Source of the DNA: Symsagittifera roscoffensis
Taxonomy: Eukaryota > Xenacoelomorpha > Acoela > Convolutidae
Assembly (NCBI RefSeq): GCF_963678635.1
Contig: NC_087070.1
Coordinates: 39,976,397 to 40,040,396, forward strand
Direction of reading: 5' to 3'
Length of the DNA stretch: 64,000 nucleotides
This document shows, in pieces, positions 34,601-46,600 of this stretch. How positions within the stretch are numbered: position 1 is the stretch's first letter; every line of letters starts with the position of its first letter. The notes under the pieces are model-generated. The model was not told the DNA's origin, ran no database searches, and saw only the letters and a program-made list of their open reading frames with translations. A program made the translations under genes and the position numbers.

Positions 34601-37600
34601 ATTCTCAGACACACTGTGCATAAAAGTTTCCATCGTAATTTAGATGTAACGCCGGATCTACTTAAAAACCTCTCCCCCCCCCCATCCTTTCAAGAAAGGG
34701 GGGTGGAGATTCTTTAGTAGATACAATAGGGGGGATTGTTAAGTAGATCCGCAACGCCTGCTAATCTCAAGCGTAATAAGCTCCGACGTGTAGTTTAGAT
34801 GAAATTATTCATGCGGAAAAAGATGGACAAANNNNNNNNNNNNNNNNNNNNNNNNNNNNNNNNNNNNNNNNNNNNNNNNNNNNNNNNNNNNNNNNNNNNN
34901 NNNNNNNNNNNNNNNNNNNNNNNNNNNNNNNNNNNNNNNNNNNNNNNNNNNNNNNNNNNNNNNNNNNNNNNNNNNNNNNNNNNNNNNNNNNNNNNNNNNN
35001 NNNNNNNNNNNNNNNNNNNNNNNNNNNNNNNACCAGATTTTGGACCTGCTATGTTTAGACTCTTTTGTTGATGTTATATTCAATTCAATTCAATTATTCG
35101 ATACAGTGAAGAAATACATACGTAACCACTCACTGCATCAGGATAGCTAGAACAGGCTTTTCAACCTAACAAGTAGCTACCTACTATCACAATTAAGTAA
35201 CGACAACGGGTAAACAAATCAGAAAAAATTGTCGACCAGCTGTACATTGTCTTAAATGTAATTTCTTCTGAAAACCTTTAAAAATTTTGACAGCTGTTCT
35301 TGAGAGTACCTGTCAAAATTATATTTCAATCATTCAAACGAAGTTTTAGCAAAATATCAAGAACACCAGAGTTTGTGGTGAAAACAGGCTATGGTTCTCT
35401 GAAGCAATAACTCAGGTTACTTGCTTAGTCTAGTAGCTAAGTTAGGATTTTTCGTTAAATTAGTCTAAAAACGACTCATAAGCTGTACTATAATTTAGAT
35501 ATTTCTATATGCTTACCCGCAACCAGCCAATCTCCTGGAAAAAAAAGAGTAGCTATAGGGCACTGTTAATATATTTAAGGGGTGCCAAATACGGGAATGC
35601 CCATTGAAGGGGTTTTCGCATCTTAGACTTACGGTAAAAAAATCCAGACCTGGCATGGACACTTCTGGTTGCATAAGTGTTGTGCAACATTTCCCAGCCA
35701 AAGGAAAACAACCAAAATCAACTACATAAGTCTTAATCAAGAACAAAACCAGTAGCTAATTTAGGGGCGGGGGCGGAGCGGACGCCCTCCCTCAGGGATT
35801 CGACCCCCTGGCTACCCAAAGACCCAAAGTTCCCTCTTTGGTACTATTATAAGACCTCCATTTTTGGATGGCTGATCCTTAAATTTTTCTAAAAACGCCT
35901 TTTTGGCCTGTTTTTCAAAATTCGCCTGCGGTGCAAAAAAATTTTGCCAAAACAAGGCCTTTTTAGTGATCTGGGAGAGCTCGGAAAATCAATTTGATCG
36001 ACCTTAAAAAAAGAATTTTTTTTGAAAATTTCCCCTCCCTCCCTCCCCCCTCACCTCCCTTCCCTTCCCTTCCCTTCCCTTCCCTTCCCTTCCTTCCCCC
36101 CCTCCTCGAAGGAAAGTCCTAGATCCGCCCCTAAACACAACAGCATTTCTCTGTACAGAGGTGAATATCCCGTATGTTGATCAAATTGCAAATTGCACCT
36201 TCTATTTCAGTCGTTTTTCATAACGTGTTACTTACACGATCATGCTGTGACGCGAAGATATTTCCCAGTGTGTCGTAATCGAACAAGAAGAGAGCCAAGG
36301 GCGGAAAAAACAGAGAGACAAGCACCTGAAACGTAACAAAAAACACAGATGATTCAAGAAACCGTAAATTGTTAGTCGCCGTCAAACGAAGTATTTTACT
36401 TCCTTCCAAGCCTAGTTTATCAAATTGTATTTACAATTTTTGCCATCCGGTGGTTAGGGAGAAGGTCCATTTTTAGACCCAAAAAACTCTATGATTTACA
36501 CCAATCTAAGAAAAACTTAATTAGTTAATTTATCCAGAAAGTTTGGCTCCTCAGTTGCTTAATTGTACTATTTGACAAGTGACAAATTTGTGTTTCGCAA
36601 ACTGCAAAAAAAATGAAATTTGAAAGACTTTAAAATTAACTTTGACCGATTTCAAAAAAAAAAATCTTTCAAAAATTTCAAGATTAAGTTTCAAAGATGT
36701 CAAGAAGATAAGTCTCGGAAACTAACACTGGATGATAGCGAGATTCGAACCCAAGCCTTTGGATTAACCGCGCTTTTTAAATTATTGGATTAGCCGCTCT
36801 TTTTAAATTATTAGAGTAGCCGAGCAATTAAATGCGCGACTCCGTTCGAAAAAAAAATCGATCACACTAAAACATCGCTTCGCTTGTGTCATTACAGGGC
36901 TCACGTGACGTACCCTGAGTGTCATGTCGTCACATTGCTTGATGCCACCTGACCATATCTCATTGAGAACTGTCTGGGAGGAGGCGTGGGCTATGAAGTC
37001 CTCGTGTTCCGCCAAAACTGCCAACCCCAACACGGAGTGGCTCTTGCAACTTGATAGATTGGACACTATCATCTGACTGGAGTCATTCTCGTTGGCCTTG
37101 TAGCACCTCTGCAGCAACTCCATAGCCAGATCAGAAAAGTCCCTGCAAATATTTTCAGTTCAATAGCGGTGCCACAAAACATAGCCAATAGACATTTGGA
37201 AAAGAGTCAATGAACGTAAGTAAACAGAAAAAAAACATCTTTCGAATTTTAAAATAAAACAAGATGGCCTTCAAAATTTTTGGATTTTCAAGAAAATTTT
37301 ATGATTGGAACTCTTTTCAAAAAAATAACCCATTTTGAGAAAGCTGGATTAGTCGGTACAGTTTCATTTCACTGGGAAATCTTATAATTACTTCATTTTC
37401 GAAACTAGAAGTCGATGTCTTTTTTCGTGACCTTTACACTTTTGCTGTTCAATAGTGGAGTTTGCCCTCCTTTTAACAAAGGAAGTGAACTGAACTTAAA
37501 GAAAAATCAAAAATCAAACCTCAAAAAATCAAAATTGAGCGTGATAAAATCTTTTTCCTGAGAAAAAAAAACTACCAAGAACTATATAAGTGTCTGAACT

Positions 37601-40600
37601 GCGTTCATCGAAACTTAGAAAAAACTCCAAATAGAACGGTTATTCATAATTGAGACACGCTTAAAGTATGCTTGCAATTGACGAAAAGCAGATTTGACAC
37701 AGAGGCAAAGCTGCGCTTCGCAAACACTTGCAAGAACACGACCAAAAAGCAGCTCTATCAAATGAAATTTAAAAAAGTGAAAGTAGACCTCGAAGTTGCA
37801 AAAATTCGGTTTCGAATCTGCGATCTAGCAAATTTGAGTCACACGCATTAGCTAATCAGTCCCGGATGCTTAAAATGCCCAAAAATTAGCCACCAAGAAC
37901 TTTTGCATGTAAACTGGAAAGCAGAAAGTCAAATTATGTATAAATTATGCATTTCAAAAAAGCGAGATATAATGAGTTGGAAATTTTCTAAATGGAGCTT
38001 TTTCCACAGCGGCGAAGCTGCGCTTTGCAAACACTTGCGAGAAAACGACCAAAAAGCAGCTCCATCAAGCGAAATGAGAAAAAGTAGAAATAAGCCTCGA
38101 ATTATCAAAAACTCGTCTATGTGTAGGATTCGAATATGTGACCTGCAATTAAGAGATTTTGAATCTCACGCACTATCCACTCAGCCACGCAAGCGTCACA
38201 ACCGACAAACAGTAGCCAGGAATAAAGCAGCTACATATGTTAATAACTTGCCAATGCAATTCAGCAAAAGGGGCACCAAATACAAATAGACTCAATTTTG
38301 CATGTAATAATTTGGAATATAACAAACTGAAGGCGTTCACACTAACTTTGAATGTAACAAATCGGATAGCATAAAGCCACATTATGTATAACTTATGCAT
38401 TTCTAAAAATTGCAAAGTATATTGAGTTAGAAAATTTTTGGAACCCCAGTTTTAATTATTGTTATTTTGTTTGAAACAAATCCCTTTTTTCGGTTCATTT
38501 GATGAATGAAAAATGCATTAACTGTGTTAACTTATTACTATTCGAACATCAAAGCATATGCTATTAAAAAGCTGTAAAGGTGTTCCTCTATTATTAGGGT
38601 ACCGCACCATAAAGGTTCAGCACCAGTGTTTGCTACTTACTAAATCCGTACTAAACACTAAAAGTTCGTACTAATACACTAGCTTTGCAAGTCTAACCAT
38701 TGTACTGCTGTTTGAAACAAATAAACTTTTTGGTTCAATTTATCAATTAAAAATGCATCAGCTGTGTTAACTTTTCACTAATCAAATGTCAAAGCACTAA
38801 TGATACTACACTTCAACCGCAGTCTACCGATTCAAAAGTGCCACCAAATGTAGCACTTTTATTTGCGACTTAGGTTGGAAAAAAAGAAAGTTCGTACTAT
38901 TACACTTTGCTCTGTAAGTGTAAAGATGACCACCAATTTCAGTCACCCCGTGAACAAAGATATTTAAGATATGTACTTCGAATTTCAAGACGCATTTACG
39001 ATTCGCACAAAAATTAACCCAATTTGAAAAAAAATCAATAGGTTTTTAATTCCGCTGGTAGATAGATGAAAATCCACTTAAGTATGAGTTATCCACGATT
39101 TTTATTGCAGCCATTTTAATCGGTGAGCAAAAAAAAGTTGAATTGAACTTAAATCAGCCGCACGAAAAAATAAAATAGGCCCTTTAAAATTTTTAGCAAA
39201 AAAAACACGACACAACTAAGTCTTTATTTTCAATTCGTTAACTGCCACTTAATAAGAGTGATTGCACTACTAACTGGATGTATTCTTCCAGTACTTCTGG
39301 ATCCATGTTACTGAACTGTTCTCCCATTGTAGTGTACATGCGCATTGCGATCAGTGCCTTCGCCTGATAGTTGTCACCAAAACGCCAGAATATCTTCGCC
39401 ATTTCCTGAAACATGCTCATCCCGCCATAACACTCAACATGCCCCAGTACCCCTAATGACTTTTAAAACATAGCAAACAGTCAATTGGAAAAGAGTCAAT
39501 GAACGCCAGAAACCAAAAAAAAAGATAAGTGTTTTGGAAAAAACTTCAACTTTCGAATTTCAAAATAAAAACTCAAGAACAATTTACGAACATCTTTTTT
39601 TGATATCTTTAAGCCAATTTGGGAAAACTGGATCAATAGCTTAAGTTTTTACTCTGCTGGAAAGTACACTTTGGAAACTGGAAGTCGGTCACTTTCTTCA
39701 CTACGTTCATGAGACTTAAACAGCCAAAAATTTTATCTAGGGGACATTTATATCATTTACGATAGTGTTAATGAAGAAAACACGAATTCGATCTAATTAC
39801 TTACTATTCCCCCCCCCCCCTATTTCAATTTTCAGAAATTCAACTTTGGCCACATTTTCAATAGCTTAAAACAATTTTCAGAAAATATATATTTAAAACT
39901 TTAAAACTTTTTAAGTGGGTATATAAAATAGTGAGTAATACAAATACGAACGCGCGAAAAACCCACTTAATTGTTGACATTTTTGAAATGCATCTTATAC
40001 AGAAATGGTTGTCAAAAATAATACATGCACAGGGGAGGGGGAAGGGAAATAGTTAACAAGATCCCGCACTTTGATCAGAGCGGGTATTTAAGATGCAAAA
40101 CTGATCAAAATATTTCTGTTGGTGAATAGGTCTGTTTTGCTGGTAGTCGGAGGGGATAGTCCTGTGAACGGTTATTTAAGGTGGAAAAAGTTCAGTACCC
40201 TACCCGGTTACAATACCCTGGCTAATCGCAACTTTAGGTAATCAGGATTTGTCTCAGACAAGGGCTAGGGAAAATTTATCAAGTTAAAATATCGAAATGA
40301 ATGTTTATTACAAATACAACGCAAATACAGCGAGTAAACTCAGCCGAAACACGTTATACCCACAAAAAAAAAACAGCAAAGAATGACTTCATTAAAAAGT
40401 TAAGTTCCCGATGTGAAACAATTGCTCTCACAGGTGTGACTATTTTCTTTGGACATTACGTAGATTCCGATTACATAATAGTAGGCCCTCACGTGATAGT
40501 GCATGAGGATGGCCCAGAGGAAGAGAACGAAGGTGGGGTCCTTGACCTCCGGGGGATCCAACTCCATCAGCTCATCCATCGTCATCTCCCTGTTCTCACG

Positions 40601-43600
40601 CTTCTCCCACGCAACCTGTTACAACAATATACGAGTTGACCTACTTTTTAAAATGAAGTAATCCAAAATTATAGTAAAGAAACTCTCGGAGGGATCATAA
40701 ACAAATAATCAAAAGTCTCTTGGCAGACAATTGAAATTTTTTGGACGGTCATTATACGAGTCAATATTACTAAAATTATAAACATCAGACGTAAATCAGA
40801 ACACTAATAGCAACTATAACGTAATAAAAACTGTAAATAAAAACAATTCTACAATATGACAACTAAACCATGACAACAAAACATAAGAAGACAAATAATG
40901 AGCCTACAATTTTTTGTGAAACGAGATAATTACCGTTTGAAAAAAAGGTCCTGTCACATTCGAACCCTTTCCGTCCCATGCGTATTCGTTACCTCCAGAC
41001 AAAATAGGCTGGATACAAAGAAATTAAAAATTAATTAAGAACTGAACCCAAATTTACCAATTCTAATTGGAGTGTTAACAAAATTAACGCAGAGCTAGAC
41101 CTAGGAGCGGATCTATTTTTTTTGGAGTATTTTTCAGTTTTTGAAGAAAAAACATCACGTAAGAGCTCTCTAAATTGTAAGAAATTTTTGTGGTAGACAC
41201 TTTCATCATACATCTAAACCAAAAAAGAAAACTGGGTCAATGAGTAATTTTTTTATTCCGTCGGAAGATCTAAAAATTAAAACCTATTTCGAAACTTCAA
41301 AGTTCACACATCTTATAAAAAATTACAATCGCTCTCTAGTGGATGAAACACATGTCGAAGTTGCGGTTAAGAAATATACTAACTTCAGCACAACAGTGAG
41401 TATTCACTCACGCATGTTGAGTAGGAACATTTTTTTTATTATTATAACAAGCATTTTCTGGCATATTAACATATTAGACGATACATTAGTTTCGCACCAA
41501 ACATCGAAATAAAAAAGTAACTAAAAACAAAAAAATCAAATATTAATAAAAGAAAAACAAAAGTGAGGTGGTGAAACCAAATAACATCATTAAACACAAT
41601 ATTAACCCATACATGAGAAACAGACAGTTGGAAAAAAGTCATAAAACGCAATTAAACAGAAAAAACTACAACTAGAAAACTCTCAACTTTCGAATTTTAA
41701 AGATAAAAACCGATGCTTTTAAAGCACTCTGAAATTTCAAAACAAATTATGATTGGCAGTTTTTTGATAAAATTGACCCAATTTGAGAAAACTGGATCAA
41801 TAATATTTTTTTTTTGCTGGGAAAGCTGAAATTGAAATTCTAATAACGAAACTAGAAGTCGATCAAGTTTTTCGTGACCATTAAACATTTGCTGTTCGAT
41901 AGCGGAGTTTGCCTTCCTTTTAACAGTGGAATTGAACTGAACTACTAAAAATCGAATGCCAAACAGCGGAAAATTAAATTTGAGCATGAACCATCTTTAT
42001 TACTTTTCCTGGAAAAAAACGAAAAAAAAATCATCGCGACCCATATAAGAGTCTGAAGGAGGTTCATCGATACGAAGGTTTTACATAGGTTTAAGCGCGG
42101 AAAAAAGGATATGGATCTCTAACTCCTTAGAAGTTGATTTTCGAATTGAGAAAACCCACTTGTTAGGAACTTTTTCAACTTTTGTGCTTGTGACAAAATT
42201 CAGTGTCGCAACAGTGTCTGAGAAATTGCAGGCACTGACGGCACTGATACTCTGAATGACGAAAATAAAAGCCAGGTACACTGGCATTTTTTTGACACAG
42301 AGGCGAAGTTGCACTTCGCCTACACAAGCAAAAAGATGACCGATAACGCTACTGATAAAAAAACTGACTGAGTAAAACTTGGAGTCTACAAAATATTTTA
42401 AGTGACGCGAGCCAATTAAAAGTCTATATATCTGCTCCTTCGTGACCTTTGAAACGAAAAAAACGCGACCTATATGAGAGTGTGAACTACGTTCATCGAC
42501 TCTTAGAAAAAAAACAAAAACGAGAGAAAATGTTCATGAATAGAACACTGATGACTTTTTCTAACTCTCAAGTGTCATAGCAAAAATCTTGAAGCTGACA
42601 CTTGAAGCTGACCTTTTTGAGATTAATGAATGCATTATACTTTTATTTCACTGAATCTCGAAAACTGCGAGAAATCTAAAAAATATCGAAATCAAAATAC
42701 TTTAAAACCAATTTTGCAAATAAAAGTGGAGCGCAAATTTTAGCTCCATCTGCCGTTTTGCTATTGGAGAGCATAATTTGTATCTATTAAGCAAATGAAT
42801 TTAAAAAACGAAGTCAAACGGAAAGCGTACTATACTTTCCTTTTTGCAAACTAGTTTGAAGTTAACTTAGAGAGAACTCTAAATCAAATCATCAAAGTTT
42901 TTATCTGATCAGAAAAATTTTACAAAGACAACACTTACAACATTACTAGCGATTCTGTAATTACTAGATTAGCCGACACAAAATGAAACAAAAATCGATA
43001 AGATACAAAAACATAGCCATTGGACAGATGGAAAACAATCGATGAAAACAGGAAGAAAGAAAAAAATCAATTTTTTAAGAAACTCAATTATTTTTCGAAG
43101 TAAAAATAGATCACGTTCAAATTCTTTGCACTTAAAAATCTTCCCTAATTGAAACTTCTTCGCTGTAAGTGACCAAATTTGTGAAATCTAGATAAAAAGG
43201 AGAAGTATTATTCCCTTTCCTTTAGCGTTACCTGTCTTCCTTTTAGCAAATGCATTTGAATTGAAATAAAAAATATAAAAAATCAAGCTCATGCATGAAA
43301 TAAAACACGGTAATTCGAAATAGCTACAATCAATTTCACGCAGAGACGAAGATGCTCTTCCCATACACTAGCGATAACACGACAAAAAACAGCAAAATCT
43401 GAGCCACGGATGCTTAGTCCATCACAAACACTAGCCACAAGTAAAGCCGAGAACATACAATGAAATTTGTAACTCTACAGACCGTGATTATAGCATTAAG
43501 GCACAGAAATGAACACTTTCAACGAATACTTTTATTCGCGAGTTAAGTTAGAAAAAAAGAAGGTTCGTACTAAAACACTAGCTGCTGGCTGGCGCAAAAA

Positions 43601-46600
43601 CTATTTCCTTAAAAACTGCAAGACCTCAATGAATGTCTGCAGCAAAACACCACTTTCAAGCTCTCTATTTTTAACGATCTTTCATGAATGACAGTTTTTT
43701 CATAGTAAGAACTAAATTAGCGGACCCAATTACAGAGAACTGGGATAAAAAGTTAGTTTTCTATTCCGTTGCAAGATCTTGACCTTTTCCGTCCCATGCG
43801 TATTCGTTACCTCCAGACAAAATAGGCTGGATACAAAGAAATTAAAAATTAATTAAGAACTGAACCCAAATTTACCAATTCTAATTGGAGTGTTAACAAA
43901 ATTAACGCAGAGCTAGACCTAGGAGCGGATCTATTTTTTTTGGAGTATTTTTCAGTTTTTGAAGAAAAAACATCACGTAAGAGCTCTCTAAACTGTAAGA
44001 AATTTTTGTGGTAGACACTTTCATCATACATCTAAACCAAAAAAGAAAACTGGGTCAATGAGTAATTTTTTTATTCCGTCGGAAGATCTAAAAATTAAAA
44101 CCTATTTCGAAACTTCAAAGTTCACACATCTTATAAAAAATTACAATCGCTCTCTAGTGGATGAAACACATGTCGAAGTTGCGGTTAAGAAATATACTAA
44201 CTTCAGCACAACAGTGAGTATTCACTCACGCATGTTGAGTAGGAACATTTTTTTAATTATTATAACAAGCATTTTCTGGCATATTAACATATTAGACGAT
44301 ACATTAGTTTCGCACCAAACATCGAAATAAAAAAGTAACTAAAAACAAAAAAAATCAAATATTAATAAAAGAAAAACAAAAGTGAGGTGGTGAAACCAAA
44401 TAACATCATTAAACACAATATTAACCCATACATGAGAAACAGACAGTTGGAAAAAAGTCATAAAACGCAATTAAACAGAAAAAACTACAACTAGAAAACT
44501 CTCAACTTTCGAATTTTAAAGATAAAAACCGATGCTTTTAAAGCACTCTGAAATTTCAAAACAAATTATGATTGGCAGTTTTTTGATAAAATTGACCCAA
44601 TTTGAGAAAACTGGATCAATAATATTTTTTTTTTTGCTGGGAAAGCTGAAATTGAAATTCTAATAACGAAACTAGAAGTCGATCAAGTTTTTCGTGACCA
44701 TTAAACATTTGCTGTTCGATAGCGGAGTTTGCCTTCCTTTTAACAGTGGAATTGAACTGAATTTCTAAAAATCGAATGCCAAACAGCGGAAAATTAAATT
44801 TGAGCATGAACCATCTTTATTACTTTTCCTGGAAAAAACAAAAAAAAAAAAATCATCGCGACCCATATAAGAGTCCGAAGGAGGTTCATCGATACGAAGG
44901 TTTTACATAGGTTCAAGCGCGGAAAAAAGGATATGGATCTCTAACTCCTTAGAAGTTGATTTTCGAATTGAGAAAACCCACTTGTTAGGAACTTTTTCAA
45001 CTTTTGTGCTTGTGACAAAATTCAGTGTCGCAACAGTGTCTGAGAAATTGCAGGCACTGACGGCACTGATACTCTGAATGACGAAAATAAAAGCCAGGTA
45101 CACTGGCATTTTTTTGACACAGAGGCGAAGTTGCACTTCGCCTACACAAGCAAAAAGATGACCGATAACGCTACTGATAAAAAAACTGACTGAGTAAAAC
45201 TTGGAGTCTACAAAATTTTTTAAGTGACGCGAGCCAATTGAAAGTCTATATATCTGCTCCTTCGTGACCTTTGAAACGAAAAAAACGCGACCTATATGAG
45301 AGTCTGAACTACGTTCATCGACTCTTAAAAAAAAACCAAAAACGAGAGAAAATGTTCATGAATAGAACACTGATGACTTTTTCTAACTCTCAAGTGTCAT
45401 AGCAAAAATCTTGAAGCTGACACTTGAAGCTGACCTTTTTGAGATTAATGAAAACATTATACTTTTATTTCACTGAATCTCGAAAACTGCGAGAAATCTA
45501 AAAAATATCGAAATCAAAATACTTTAAAACCAATTTTGCAAATAAAAGTGGAGCGCAAATTTTAGCTCCATCTGCCGTTTTGTTATTGGAGAGCATAATT
45601 TGCATCTATTAAGCAAATGAATTAAAAAAACGAAGTCAAACGGAAAGCGTACTATACTTTCCTTTTTGCAAACTAGTTTGAAGTTAACTTAGAGAGAACT
45701 CTAAATCAAATCATCAAAGTTTTTATCTGATCAGAAAAATTTTACAAAGACAACACTTACAACATTACTAGCGATTCTGTAATTACTAGATTAGCCGACA
45801 CAAAATGAAACAAAAATCCATAAGATACAAAAACATAGCCATTGGACAGATGGAAAACAATCGATGAAAACAGGAAGAAAGAAAAAAATCAATTTTTTAA
45901 GAAACTCAATTATTTTTCGAAGTAAAAATAGATCACGTTCAAATTCTTTGCACTTAAAAATCTTCCTTAATTGAAACTTCTTCGCTGTAAGTGACCAAAT
46001 TTGTGAAATCTAGATAAAAAGGAGAAGTATTATTCCCTTTCCTTTAGCGTTACCTGTCTTCCTTTTAGCAAATGCATTTGAATTGAAATAAAAAAATAAA
46101 AAATCAAGCTCATGCATGAAATAAAACACGGTAATTCGAAATAGCTACAATCAATTTCACGCAGAGACGAAGATGCTCTTCCCATACACTAGCGATAACA
46201 CGACAAAAAACAGCAAAATCTGAGCCACGGATGCTTAGTCCATCACAAACACTAGCCACAAGTAAAGCCGAGAACATACAATGAAATTTGTAACTCTACA
46301 GACCGTGATTATAGCATTAAGGCACAGAAATGAACACTTTCAACGAATACTTTTATTCGCGAGTTAAGTTAGAAAAAAAGAAGGTTCGTACTAAAACACT
46401 AGCTGCTGGCTGGCGCAAAAACTATTTCCTTAAAAACTGCAAGACCTCAATGAATGTCTGCAGCAATACACCACTTTCAAGCTCTCTAGTTTTAACGATC
46501 TTTCATGAATGACAGTTTTTTCATAGTAAGAACTAAATTAGCGGACCCAATTATAGAGAACTGGTATAAAAAGTTAGTTTTCTATTCCGTTGCAAGATCT

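Noticed and set aside
39271..39274. Donor GTAGTG for TRPM exon 9
   Set aside because: Using it would leave phase 0, whereas exon 10 requires one base to complete a codon; GTTAGT at 39274 fits.
41031..44330. The 60- and 90-residue ORFs repeated at 41.0-41.5 and 43.8-44.3 kb as duplicated genes
   Set aside because: They lie within the 2.82 kb intronic duplication, are low-complexity, and show no family features or codon-level constraint.
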